Below, in pieces: positions 1-8,107 of a DNA stretch of 64,000 nt; within the stretch, counting starts at the first letter, position 1; each line of letters opens with the position of its first letter. The stretch is from positions 2,846,001-2,910,000 of the forward strand of contig NZ_CP032544.1 of NCBI RefSeq assembly GCF_003867075.1. Reading direction: 5' to 3'. The notes under the pieces were generated by a model that was not told the DNA's origin, made no database searches, and was given only the letters and a program-made list of their open reading frames with translations. The translations under genes were made by a program, and so were the position numbers. This DNA is from Tenacibaculum mesophilum (GTDB lineage: Bacteria > Bacteroidota > Bacteroidia > Flavobacteriales > Flavobacteriaceae).

Positions 1-14
1 TACTGTAGTAAAAA

Positions 15-1304
15 ATGCAGGAAAAACAAAAACAAGAATGCACCTTAATTTGGTTTAGAAACGATTTAAGAGTTCGTGATAACAAACTGTTAAAAGAAGC
101 AATAGCGACTAAACGTTATTTGGTGGCTTTTTATGCGTTTGATCCTGTGTTTTTTAAACGTCAATATTCTTTTGAGAGAACAGGAAAATTCCGTCTTTGT
201 TTTTTAATTGAAACATTAAAAGAATTAAAAGAGAATTTAGCTAAATATAATATACCTTTTTATGTAGGGTTAAAAAAAACAGAAACCGTTGTTAGAGAGA
301 TTCAAAACGATTTCTTAATTACTACGCTAGTTTATCAAGAAGATGAAACTAGTGATGAAAAAGATATAGAAAAGAGAGTAAGAAAAGTAGTTGGTAGTAA
401 GGTAAAAAAGATAAGGGTAACAAATCAATATTTGTATGAGCCACATCAAATAGATACGTTATTTAACAAAAAATACCCGTTGTCTTTTTCATCTTTTAGA
501 AATAAAGTTGAAAAAAAATTAGATGTAGACACAGAATTAAATTATCATTTACCCTATCAGGATATATATTCTCAGGCATTTTTTGAAATACCAAACTGTT
601 CTCGTGCAGAAAAATTTTTAGGAAATTCTTTTCCTTTTAAAGGAGGAGAAAAGCAAGCGTCAGTAAGGTTGAAAAGTTATTTTTTTGAAACAAAAAAAGT
701 GATTGACTACAAGAAAACACGAAATAATTTATTAGGAATAAATTGTAGTACAAAATTTTCACCTTGGTTATCTAATGGATCTATTAGTGTAAAAACAATT
801 TATAAAGAACTAAAGAGATTTGAAGACGAATATGAGGCAAATTCATCAACATATTGGGTGTATTTTGAGTTGTTATGGAGAGAGTTCTTTAAACATGCAG
901 TTCGTTATCACAAAAATAACTTCTTCAAATTAGGGGGTATTCAGAAAAAAACGATACTAAGTATTCATGATAATAAGGTGATAAAAAATTGGGTTTTAGG
1001 TAATACTACATCTGATTTTGTAAACGCTAATATGATAGAGTTAAGAAAAACAGGTTGGATGAGTAATAGAGGAAGGCAAAACGTAGCATCTTATTTTGTA
1101 CATAACTTACAGCAAGATTGGAGGATTGGGGCAGCCTACTTTGAATCTTTGTTAGTAGATTATGATCCGCACAGTAATTATGGTAACTGGATGTATATAG
1201 CAGGAGTAGGAAATAGTTCTGAGAGTAAAAAGTTTGATATAGAATGGCAAGCTAATACATATGATAAGTATGGGGAATTTAGAGCTAAATGGATTGATAA
1301 GTAA
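15..1304 (+). CDS. Cryptochrome DASH (photolyase/cryptochrome family)
   Basis: This 429-aa flavoprotein of the photolyase/cryptochrome superfamily fits the DASH class, which repairs CPDs mainly in single-stranded DNA and normally binds FAD plus a folate antenna. It opens with the Rossmann-like antenna domain (IWFRNDLRVRDN, residues about 13-24). The FAD domain carries LLWREFF and the DASH-type C-terminal signature NYGNWMYIAGVGNSSE followed by KFD and YDKYGEFRAKW. The start at 15 is an ATG only 14 bases into the window, so the promoter lies outside. Its TAA shares one base with the ATG of the next gene, indicating translational coupling. Assignment to DASH rather than another class rests on the C-terminal motif. 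Confidence 0.92.
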   Translation: MQEKQKQECTLIWFRNDLRVRDNKLLKEAIATKRYLVAFYAFDPVFFKRQYSFERTGKFRLCFLIETLKELKENLAKYNIPFYVGLKKTETVVREIQNDFLITTLVYQEDETSDEKDIEKRVRKVVGSKVKKIRVTNQYLYEPHQIDTLFNKKYPLSFSSFRNKVEKKLDVDTELNYHLPYQDIYSQAFFEIPNCSRAEKFLGNSFPFKGGEKQASVRLKSYFFETKKVIDYKKTRNNLLGINCSTKFSPWLSNGSISVKTIYKELKRFEDEYEANSSTYWVYFELLWREFFKHAVRYHKNNFFKLGGIQKKTILSIHDNKVIKNWVLGNTTSDFVNANMIELRKTGWMSNRGRQNVASYFVHNLQQDWRIGAAYFESLLVDYDPHSNYGNWMYIAGVGNSSESKKFDIEWQANTYDKYGEFRAKWIDK

Positions 1305-2836
1305 TGGACGTAATACTTAGAGTGCTTTTAGGTGATCAGTTAAACGAATCTCATAGCTGGTTTAAGCAAAAAAACAAAAAAGTAGTGTATGCTATGTTTG
1401 AAATGAAGCAAGAAACGGAGTATGTAAAACATCATATACAAAAAGTTGTAGGGTTTTTCTTAGCAATGAGGAGTTTTGCTAAAAAACTAGAAGAGAAAGG
1501 TCACGCAGTAGAGTATTTTAAAATATCAGATTCGCATAACACGCACAATCTTATAAAAAATATTAAAGTATTACAAAAAAAATACTCAATTACAAAAATT
1601 GAATATCAGTTGCCTGACGAGTTTCGTTTAGATGTGCAATTTAAAAATGAACTCAAGAGCTTACAGATACCAGTTAAATCGTATGATACAGAACATTTTT
1701 ACACTACAAGGAATGAGTTAAAAGAGTTTTCTGAAGGTAGAAAGAAAACAGTTATGGAAGATTTTTATCGCTATATGAGGAAAAAGCATAAGATACTTGT
1801 AGAAAATAATGAACCAGTTGGCGGTAAATGGAATTATGATGCATCTAACAGAAAAAAATGGAATCAAGATGAATTAGTTCCTTTGCCTTATGAGACTAAT
1901 ATTGACTGTAAAGCATTATTAAAAGAGCTTAATGAAGCAGAAGTGGTTACATTTGGAGAAGAAACATTAACTTTTACTTATCCAATAAATAGAGAACAAG
2001 CAATAAAGCAACTAGATTTTTTTTGTGACAATTTGTTAGAGTTTTTTGGAGATTATCAAGATGCAATGCATTCATCACAAGATTTTCTGTTTCATTCTCG
2101 ATTATCATTTGCTCTTAATTTAAAATTAGTAACCCCGAGAGAAGTTGTAGAGAAGGTTGTTGATGTGTTTTATAAGAAACCTTCAATAGCCGTTTCTCAG
2201 GCAGAGGGCTTTATTCGTCAAGTATTAGGATGGAGAGAGTATATGAGAGGTGTTTATTGGCAATTAGGAGAAGATTTTAAAAAAAAGAATTTTTTTAATA
2301 ATAAAGTTTCATTGCCAGATTTTTTTTGGACAGGAAAAACAAAAATGAATTGTGTGAAGCAATCGTTAAAAAACTCGTTAAATAATGCATACGCGCATCA
2401 TATACAGCGTCTTATGATTTTAGGTAACCTAGCGTTATTGTTAGAGGTTCATCCAGATGAGGTAGATGCTTGGTATTTAGGAGTATATATAGATGCTGTA
2501 GAGTGGGTGCAATTACCAAATACAAGAGGGATGAGTCAGTACGCGGATGGAGGGATAGTGGCCACAAAACCTTATGTATCTAGCGCAAGTTATATTAATA
2601 AAATGAGTAATTATTGCAAAGAATGCTTTTATAATTACAAAACAAAAACAGAAGAAGATTCGTGTCCGTATAATACTTTGTATTGGGAGTTTCTTTACAA
2701 AAATAAAGAGAAGTTGAAAAATAACCACCGAATGCGTATGATGTATACTTTAATGCAAAAAATGGAAATATCAAAAGACTTCTCAGAAATTCTAGAAAAA
2801 GCAAAAACAATTAAACAAAAAATTAATAGCTATTAA
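1304..2836 (+). CDS. Fe-S bacterial cryptochrome/(6-4) photolyase (PhrB-like)
   Basis: This 510-aa protein belongs to the deoxyribodipyrimidine photolyase-related family (FeS-BCP/CryPro), whose characterised members repair (6-4) photoproducts and use FAD, a [4Fe-4S] cluster and 6,7-dimethyl-8-ribityllumazine. Four cysteines that can ligate the cluster fall at residues 350, 438, 441 and 454 (MNCVK, YCKECF, DSCPYN). To my recollection these are the same numbers as in Agrobacterium PhrB. The double histidine H365-H366 in YAHHIQRLM matches the catalytic pair of that family. The N-terminus (RVLLGDQL) is typical. It is coupled to the Cry-DASH gene by a 1-base overlap and is followed by an AT-rich hairpin, so these two genes probably form the end of one transcript. 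Confidence 0.92.
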   Translation: MDVILRVLLGDQLNESHSWFKQKNKKVVYAMFEMKQETEYVKHHIQKVVGFFLAMRSFAKKLEEKGHAVEYFKISDSHNTHNLIKNIKVLQKKYSITKIEYQLPDEFRLDVQFKNELKSLQIPVKSYDTEHFYTTRNELKEFSEGRKKTVMEDFYRYMRKKHKILVENNEPVGGKWNYDASNRKKWNQDELVPLPYETNIDCKALLKELNEAEVVTFGEETLTFTYPINREQAIKQLDFFCDNLLEFFGDYQDAMHSSQDFLFHSRLSFALNLKLVTPREVVEKVVDVFYKKPSIAVSQAEGFIRQVLGWREYMRGVYWQLGEDFKKKNFFNNKVSLPDFFWTGKTKMNCVKQSLKNSLNNAYAHHIQRLMILGNLALLLEVHPDEVDAWYLGVYIDAVEWVQLPNTRGMSQYADGGIVATKPYVSSASYINKMSNYCKECFYNYKTKTEEDSCPYNTLYWEFLYKNKEKLKNNHRMRMMYTLMQKMEISKDFSEILEKAKTIKQKINSY

Positions 2837-2837
2837 C

Positions 2838-2875
2838 TTTTTGTTTAATTATTTCTTTTATTAATTAAACAAAAA
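2838..2875 (+). terminator. AT-rich inverted repeat after the (6-4) photolyase gene
   Basis: A perfect 13-bp inverted repeat (2838-2850 and 2863-2875, arms TTTTTGTTTAATT / AATTAAACAAAAA) with a 12-base loop begins two bases after the stop codon. It is very AT-rich, so it may be only a weak terminator or a transcript-end stabiliser. Confidence 0.4.
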
Positions 2876-2878
2876 TTG

Positions 2879-2886
2879 TATTTTTG
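2879..2886 (+). promoter_or_regulatory. Possible -7 promoter element before the third photolyase gene
   Basis: TATTTTTG matches the Bacteroidota -7 consensus TAnnTTTG and lies 19 bases before the TTG start at 2906, directly after the hairpin. No TTTG -33 box is visible at the usual spacing, so this is tentative. It suggests an internal promoter for the genes from 2906 onward. Confidence 0.3.
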
Positions 2887-2905
2887 ATTCAAAGCGCACA
2901 TTGGA

Positions 2906-4369
2906 TTGAAAATAACAGGAGAAATAGCAGTGGTTTGGTTTAAAAGAGATCTTCGGTTGCAGGATAACGAGGCTGTTTTTAATGCAATAACTTCAGGTAA
3001 GAAAATATTATTTGTTTATATTTTTGAAGAAAGCATTATACAAGATGAACATTATTCTAAAAGACATTGGGATTTTGTTAAAGAATCTATACGAGATATA
3101 AACCAAGAGTTGTTGCTGTATAATACACAGGTTTTAACAGTAAACTCAGAGGTGCTTTCTTTTTTTAGGTATTTAATGTCGGTGTCAAATGTTACTAATG
3201 TCTACTCTCATATAGAAACAGGTATTCTTGCAACTTATAATAGAGATAAAACCTTTAAAAGGTTTTGTAAGAATAATGTAATAGAATGGAAAGAAAATAT
3301 TCATAATGGAGTATTTAGGGGGCGAGAAAACAGAGAAGGTTGGAAAGAGGATTGGGAAAACTACATGAAATCAAGTCAGATAATATTTGATTCAACAAAT
3401 GTTTCTTTTGTAACAATAACAGAAATAAAAGAAATAGCAAAAAACTTGACAATTGTAAATTTAGATACAGAAGAAGAAAAGCTATTTCAAAAAGGAGGAC
3501 GAGCTACGGCTCTTAAGTATTTACATAGTTTTTTTAACAAAAGGTATAAGGGGTATGCAAAAAATATTTCAAAGCCAACAGAAGCAAGAGAGAGCTGTAG
3601 CAGACTGTCACCTTATATTGCTTGGGGGAATATCTCAGTAAGAGAGGTATATCAGTTAGCAATAAGTATTCGTTCTGGTTCAAGAAATAAAAGAGCAATA
3701 GATGCTTTCATTTCAAGACTTAAATGGCAGGCACATTTCATCCAGAAATTCGAAATGGAATGTATAATGGAGCAAGAAAGTATCAATAAAGGGTTTCATA
3801 AGTTAAAGAAAAATATTACTAAAAAATACATATATGCATGGAGAAACGGAAAAACAGGTATTCCATTTATTGATGCGTGTATGCGTTGTTTAATTCATAC
3901 AGGATATTTGAATTTTAGAATGCGAGCTATGTTAGTGTCTTTTTTTACACACAATCTTTGGCAACCATGGCAAGAAGCATCAAAATATTTATCAAAATTG
4001 TTTTTAGATTTTGAACCAGGAATTCACTTTCCTCAGTTGCAAATGCAGGCAGGAGAAACTGGAATTAATACGATTAGAATTTATAACCCAGTAAAAAATG
4101 GTTTAGAGCACGATCCTGAAGCAGTTTTTATTTCAAAATGGATACCAGAACTTAAAGGATTACCATTAGCGTTTAAGCACGAACCATACAAAATGACAGC
4201 TTTAGAACAAAAAATGTATGGGTTTACTCTTGGTAATGATTACCCAAAACCAATAGTAGATATAGGTGTAACTAGAAAAAATGCCTCAGATACTATTTGG
4301 AAAATGCGTAAAGATCCAGAGGTGATAAAAGAAAGCTATAGAATTTTAAACAAACATGTAGTTAAATAA
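2906..4369 (+). CDS. Atypical FAD-binding cryptochrome/photolyase family protein
   Basis: This 487-aa photolyase-superfamily protein has an N-terminal antenna-type domain (VVWFKRDLRLQDN) and a C-terminal FAD domain (RLSPYIAWGNIS, FISRLKWQAHF, TGYLNFRMRAML). It differs from the other three photolyases in the window at the flavin pocket. By eye, the position of E. coli Asn378 near flavin N5 is His374, and the position of the proximal Trp382 of the electron-transfer chain is Leu378 (GIHFPQLQMQ in place of NNGGWQW). The middle Trp, in WQPWQEA, is kept. The start is TTG; no ATG lies near the conserved N-terminus. Its function could be photoreception or repair with altered redox chemistry. The subfamily was not identified. 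Confidence 0.85.
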   Translation: MKITGEIAVVWFKRDLRLQDNEAVFNAITSGKKILFVYIFEESIIQDEHYSKRHWDFVKESIRDINQELLLYNTQVLTVNSEVLSFFRYLMSVSNVTNVYSHIETGILATYNRDKTFKRFCKNNVIEWKENIHNGVFRGRENREGWKEDWENYMKSSQIIFDSTNVSFVTITEIKEIAKNLTIVNLDTEEEKLFQKGGRATALKYLHSFFNKRYKGYAKNISKPTEARESCSRLSPYIAWGNISVREVYQLAISIRSGSRNKRAIDAFISRLKWQAHFIQKFEMECIMEQESINKGFHKLKKNITKKYIYAWRNGKTGIPFIDACMRCLIHTGYLNFRMRAMLVSFFTHNLWQPWQEASKYLSKLFLDFEPGIHFPQLQMQAGETGINTIRIYNPVKNGLEHDPEAVFISKWIPELKGLPLAFKHEPYKMTALEQKMYGFTLGNDYPKPIVDIGVTRKNASDTIWKMRKDPEVIKESYRILNKHVVK

Positions 4370-4373
4370 AAAA

Positions 4374-4793
4374 ATGTTGTTTGATATAACATACAATAAT
4401 AAAGAAAGTGTATTAAAAATCAATGAATTAGTAGGAGAGCCTATGTCTTTTTTACAATCTTTAAAAATTAAAGGAGTTGGTTCAAGTAGAATGATTGTTG
4501 AAGGAGTAAGTGAAAGCTTTAAAAGTATTTTAACAACAATTAGCGATTTAAATTACGGAAGTATAGAAATACGTCCTAAAGGAATTATAGTTTACATAAC
4601 TAATAAATTACAACGCTTTTGCTGGGTAATACCTTTTTATAAAATAGTGGTTTTTAATCATGAATTCTTTAGTATTCATTCCGATAACCACTTTATTAGG
4701 TTTAGAAAAGATAATAAATATAATCAGAATAAAAAATTTATAAAAAAAATGATGGATTTGAAAATGACATCAACACAAAGTTATTTTTTATGA
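4374..4793 (+). CDS. Hypothetical protein in the photolyase operon
   Basis: This 139-aa protein resembles no family I can name. It has no signal peptide. The sequence alternates short beta-like stretches (ILTTISDLNYGSIEIRPKG, IIVYITNKL) with aromatic and basic residues and ends in a Lys/Asn-rich tail. It starts 4 bases after the preceding photolyase-like gene, and its stop overlaps the start of the DUF2805 gene by 4 bases, so it is part of the same transcript. A role linked to light or pterin metabolism is inferred only from position. Confidence 0.75.
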   Translation: MLFDITYNNKESVLKINELVGEPMSFLQSLKIKGVGSSRMIVEGVSESFKSILTTISDLNYGSIEIRPKGIIVYITNKLQRFCWVIPFYKIVVFNHEFFSIHSDNHFIRFRKDNKYNQNKKFIKKMMDLKMTSTQSYFL

Positions 4794-5056
4794 CATTAAG
4801 AGAGATAGATAGAGTTATTGAAATGGCTTGGGAAGATCGAACAACTTTTGACGCTATAAAACTTCAATTTGACTTAAAAGAACAAGAAGTAATTAATTTA
4901 ATGCGAAGAGAATTAAAACCATCAAGTTTTAAATTATGGAGGAAAAGAGTACAGGGTAGAAGAACAAAACATCAAGCAAAAAGAATATTTAATAAAGGAA
5001 GGTTTAAATGTACCAGACAAAGAAGTATAAGTAATAATAAAATAGCAAAACGATAA
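4790..5056 (+). CDS. DUF2805 / TIGR03643 family protein
   Basis: This 88-aa basic protein begins with a helix-turn-helix-like region (TLREIDRVIEMAWEDRTTF, then an LKEQEVINLMRRELK helix) and matches the TIGR03643/DUF2805 family as I recognise it. That family is commonly found next to photolyase genes but has no established function. The C-terminal third is rich in Arg and Lys, which would suit nucleic-acid binding. It overlaps the previous gene by 4 bases and directly abuts the pterin synthase gene at 5057. DNA binding or regulation of the cluster is an inference. Confidence 0.8.
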   Translation: MTLREIDRVIEMAWEDRTTFDAIKLQFDLKEQEVINLMRRELKPSSFKLWRKRVQGRRTKHQAKRIFNKGRFKCTRQRSISNNKIAKR

Positions 5057-5473
5057 ATGAAGCAAGCAAAAGTGGCTATTACGAGAAAAGAACATTTTAA
5101 TGCAGCCCACAGGTTGCATAATACGAAATGGTCTGAAGCAAAAAACAAAGAAGTTTTTGGCAAATGTAATAATCCAAATTTTCATGGCCATAATTATGAG
5201 TTAGAAGTAACTATTGTAGGAGAAGTAGATGAAAACACAGGATATGTAATTGATACAAAAGTTTTATCTAACCATATACAAAAAGAAATAATAGATTGTT
5301 TAGATCATAAAAACTTAAATAAAGAAGTAGAAGAATTTAAAACACTCAATCCAACAGTAGAAAATATAGCAATTGTAATTTATAACAAACTAAGGTTAGT
5401 GATAAATAATCATTTAGAAATTAAAATAAAACTTTATGAAACACCTAGAAACTTTGTTGAATACCCCTGTTAG
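5057..5473 (+). CDS. 6-pyruvoyl-tetrahydropterin synthase / 6-carboxytetrahydropterin synthase family
   Basis: This 138-aa T-fold enzyme acts on 7,8-dihydroneopterin triphosphate. The zinc histidines are visible as H18 (NAAHRLH) and H43/H45 (FHGHNYELEV), and the catalytic cysteine is C37 in FGKCNNPN. That cysteine context resembles the eukaryotic PTPS pattern (GKCNNPNGHGHNY) more than E. coli QueD. Together with the neighbouring GTP cyclohydrolase and SDR this favours biopterin-type synthesis over queuosine synthesis; no other queuosine gene is present. Its 3' end overlaps folE by 38 bases in another frame. Substrate specificity is inferred. Confidence 0.88.
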   Translation: MKQAKVAITRKEHFNAAHRLHNTKWSEAKNKEVFGKCNNPNFHGHNYELEVTIVGEVDENTGYVIDTKVLSNHIQKEIIDCLDHKNLNKEVEEFKTLNPTVENIAIVIYNKLRLVINNHLEIKIKLYETPRNFVEYPC

Positions 5474-6131
5474 CGATAATATAAAGAACTTATCGGTTGA
5501 AGAAATTGGAGATGATCATATTTATACAGGAATTGAAACGCCTATGGTAGAAGATGCTTTTTTAATTTCTGATGAGGAAAAAAAAGAAAAAATAGCACAA
5601 TTATTTTCAGAAATAATGCAAACTATTGGGCTTGATTTAAATAATGACTCTCTTAAAGGTACTCCACAAAGAGTAGCTAAAATGTATATAGATGAAATTT
5701 TTTCAGGTTTAAATCCAGCCAATAAGCCTAAAATAGCATTGTTTGAAAATAGGTACCAATATAACCAAATGTTGGTAGAAAAAGACATACAGTTTTATTC
5801 TAATTGCGAACATCATTTTGTACCAATAATAGGAAAAGCACATGTGGCTTATGTTTCATCAGGAAAAGTTATAGGCTTATCAAAATTAAACAGAATTGTT
5901 CAGTTTTATGCTAAAAGACCCCAAGTACAAGAACGCTTAACTAATCAAATAGCCAGAGATTTACAAGAGATATTACAAACAGAAGACGTAGCTGTAATTA
6001 TAGATGCAAAGCATTTATGTGTTTCTTCTAGAGGAGTTAAAGATGATTCGTCATCAACAGTTACCTGTTTTTATGGAGGCATTTTTAATACCTCAGAAAA
6101 AATTGTTGAACTTCAAAATTATTTAAAATGA
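5436..6131 (+). CDS. folE: GTP cyclohydrolase I
   Basis: This 231-aa enzyme converts GTP to 7,8-dihydroneopterin triphosphate, the first step of folate and biopterin synthesis. The zinc-site motif NCEHHFVPI, the GLSKLNRIVQFYAKRPQ segment, QERLTNQIA and a downstream HLCVSSRGVKDDSS complete the family signature. An N-terminal extension of about 40 residues precedes the catalytic domain, as in many Bacteroidota FolE proteins. The gene overlaps the PTPS gene by 38 bases and the next small gene by 4, indicating tight coupling of the first two pterin steps. It may be the cell's general FolE or a cluster-dedicated copy; the sequence cannot say which. Confidence 0.96.
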   Translation: MKHLETLLNTPVSDNIKNLSVEEIGDDHIYTGIETPMVEDAFLISDEEKKEKIAQLFSEIMQTIGLDLNNDSLKGTPQRVAKMYIDEIFSGLNPANKPKIALFENRYQYNQMLVEKDIQFYSNCEHHFVPIIGKAHVAYVSSGKVIGLSKLNRIVQFYAKRPQVQERLTNQIARDLQEILQTEDVAVIIDAKHLCVSSRGVKDDSSSTVTCFYGGIFNTSEKIVELQNYLK

Positions 6132-6352
6132 GTACAATAAACTTACTTCAAGAAGCTTTAGAATTTGAGAAAAATTACAAATCTTTTAAAACAAGAAATG
6201 AAAAAATTTTAGCATCAAGGAAAGCGAAAGAAATTATTTTATCAATTAATGAAGTGTATAAAAAGAGTAAAGATAAAAAGTTGATGGATGTTATGAAACG
6301 CATAACAACTGTTAAACAAAAAGTAGAAAAACGATTAAAAGGACGATTATGA
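6128..6352 (+). CDS. Small helical hypothetical protein
   Basis: This 74-aa, Lys- and Glu-rich, probably all-helical cytoplasmic protein has no recognisable family. It overlaps folE by 4 bases (ATGA) and the SDR gene by 4 bases (ATGA), so it sits translationally coupled inside the pterin cassette. No signal peptide or membrane segment is seen. It may be an accessory or regulatory factor of the pterin enzymes, but that is inferred from position only. Confidence 0.7.
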   Translation: MSTINLLQEALEFEKNYKSFKTRNEKILASRKAKEIILSINEVYKKSKDKKLMDVMKRITTVKQKVEKRLKGRL

Positions 6353-7026
6353 AAACAATTGTTGTAGTTGGTGGTAGTAGTGGTATTGGTAAGGCGATAA
6401 TAACCAAATTAAAACACACACATAAAATAATTAACATTAGTAGAACAGCACCGTCTAATATTGAAAATATAAAACATTATGCATGCGATGTTACCAAAGA
6501 CGAACTTCCAGAATTAGAAAAAGTTCATGGATTAGTTTATTGTCCCGGAAGCATTAATCTAAAATCCTTTTCAAGATTAAAATTAGAAGACTTTCAATCT
6601 GATTTAGATATTAACGTTCTTGGAGCAATTAAAACGCTAAAATCTTATGAAAGTTTGCTAACTCAAAACAATGGAAGTGTAGTGTTATTTAGTACGGTAG
6701 CGTCATTTTTAGGAATGCCTTATCATGCAAGCATAGCAACTAGTAAATCAGCAGTAGAAGGGTTAACCAAATCGTTGGCAGCAGAATACGCTACGAAAGT
6801 TAGATTCAATGCAATTGCTCCTACGGTTACTGATACACCTTTAGCAGCTCGCTTATTACGAAATGAAAAACAACAAGAGAGTATGCAGAACAGACACCCA
6901 TTAAAAAAATACCTAAAAGCAGAAGAAGTAGCTAGTTTAGCTACCTATTTATTGTCTGACGAAGCATCAGCAATTACTGGACAAGTAATTCCTGTAGATG
7001 CAGGAATTGTAAGTGTAAAAATTTAA
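6349..7026 (+). CDS. Short-chain dehydrogenase/reductase with altered active site
   Basis: This 225-aa Rossmann oxidoreductase has the cofactor loop GGSSGIGKA near the N-terminus and the SDR layout with an active-site Ser in LFSTVAS and Lys133 in ATSKSAVEG. The canonical YxxxK tyrosine is replaced: position 129 is Ile (HASIATSK). The C-terminal TGQVIPVDAG is typical of classical SDRs. Coming after GTP cyclohydrolase I and PTPS, it fills the place of a sepiapterin-reductase-like enzyme completing a tetrahydropterin. That role is inferred from gene order, and the missing tyrosine means its chemistry may differ. Confidence 0.85.
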   Translation: MKTIVVVGGSSGIGKAIITKLKHTHKIINISRTAPSNIENIKHYACDVTKDELPELEKVHGLVYCPGSINLKSFSRLKLEDFQSDLDINVLGAIKTLKSYESLLTQNNGSVVLFSTVASFLGMPYHASIATSKSAVEGLTKSLAAEYATKVRFNAIAPTVTDTPLAARLLRNEKQQESMQNRHPLKKYLKAEEVASLATYLLSDEASAITGQVIPVDAGIVSVKI

Positions 7027-7036
7027 AAAGTAAATA

Positions 7037-7561
7037 ATGAAATGGCTTTTAATTTTAAGTTTTCTTATGTGTTTAAATGATGAAATTATAATTTTTGACA
7101 AAGATAATAACACCCAAAATTGGTATGTTGTTAATGATACTGTGATGGGAGGAATTTCTACATCAGCTGTAAAAATTAATGATAAGGGAAACTTAATCTT
7201 TTCGGGGAAAGTATCTACTGAAAATAATGGTGGATTTTCGATGACGAGAATGCCAATAGCCATAGGTTTAAACAAACAACATTCAAAAATTGTATTAAAA
7301 GTAAAAGGAGATGGTAAACAATATCAACTACGATTAAAATCAAATGAGTCTCAACGTTACTCATACGTACAAGTATTTAGAACAAATACACAAGAACAAG
7401 AAATTACATTACCATTAACAGGATTTTATCCTACCTTTAGGGGTAGAAAGTTAAATTTTGGTAATTTCTCTGATAATCAAATAGAAGAGGTAGCAATTTT
7501 AATAGGAAATAAAAAAGACGAAGATTTTTCGTTAGAAATCATAAAAATAGCAATTCAATAA
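7037..7561 (+). CDS. CIA30 family protein
   Basis: This 174-aa protein has a short hydrophobic N-terminus (MKWLLILSFLMCL) and a galactose-binding-like beta-sandwich of the CIA30 (complex I intermediate-associated protein 30) type. Family features are NWYVVNDTVMGGIS near the start, FSGKVSTENNGGF, and a late PTFRGRKL. Bacterial homologues lack an established function and often sit near redox or light-related genes. It follows the SDR gene by 10 bases and precedes the glutathione peroxidase gene by 1, so it belongs to the same transcript. Export is possible but the leader is weak. Confidence 0.82.
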   Translation: MKWLLILSFLMCLNDEIIIFDKDNNTQNWYVVNDTVMGGISTSAVKINDKGNLIFSGKVSTENNGGFSMTRMPIAIGLNKQHSKIVLKVKGDGKQYQLRLKSNESQRYSYVQVFRTNTQEQEITLPLTGFYPTFRGRKLNFGNFSDNQIEEVAILIGNKKDEDFSLEIIKIAIQ

Positions 7562-7562
7562 A

Positions 7563-8105
7563 ATGAACACAGTAAAAATATTCTTAATCATGGCACTATT
7601 TAGTTTATCAGGTAAAGCGCAAACAGTAACTCCTAAAGAATCGTTATACGACATAAATATTGAAGGTATTAATGGAGAAAACTTAGACCTCAACAAGTTT
7701 AAAGGGAAAAAAATATTATTTGTAAATGTAGCATCGAAATGTGGTTTTACCAATCAGTATGAAGGTTTGCAAGAACTGTATTCAAAACACAAAGATAAAT
7801 TAGTAATCATAGGATTACCTTGTAATCAATTTGGAGGCCAAGAACCAGGAACAATAAAAGAAATTCAATCGTTTTGTAGTGTAACCTATGGAGTAGATTT
7901 TCCTATGACAGAAAAAATTGAAGTTAAAGGAGAAAATCAACACCCGTTATATCAATGGTTAACACAAAAAGATAAAAATGGAAAAATGAGTTCTTCAGTA
8001 AAATGGAATTTTCAAAAATACTTGGTAGATGAAGAAGGAAAGTTAATTGATGTTTTTTACTCAATAACCAAACCAATGAGTAAGAAAATTACCAAATTAA
8101 TATAA
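7563..8105 (+). CDS. Glutathione peroxidase (thiol peroxidase), exported
   Basis: This 180-aa peroxidase of the GPx family has a cleavable signal peptide ending near GKAQ. The peroxidatic cysteine is C60 in ASKCGFTNQYEGLQ. The partner Gln/Asn region is GLPCNQFGGQEPG, with a second Cys suited to a thioredoxin-dependent cycle, and the Trp is in VKWNFQKYLV. Bacterial enzymes of this type usually use thioredoxin rather than glutathione. Its presence in the photolyase operon fits protection against photo-oxidative stress. Confidence 0.93.
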   Translation: MNTVKIFLIMALFSLSGKAQTVTPKESLYDINIEGINGENLDLNKFKGKKILFVNVASKCGFTNQYEGLQELYSKHKDKLVIIGLPCNQFGGQEPGTIKEIQSFCSVTYGVDFPMTEKIEVKGENQHPLYQWLTQKDKNGKMSSSVKWNFQKYLVDEEGKLIDVFYSITKPMSKKITKLI

Positions 8106-8107
8106 AA

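Noticed and set aside
5057..5473. queD of a queuosine pathway
   Set aside because: No queC, queE or queF is present; the neighbours are folE and an SDR; and the catalytic Cys context resembles the biopterin-type PTPS. QueD activity is not excluded.
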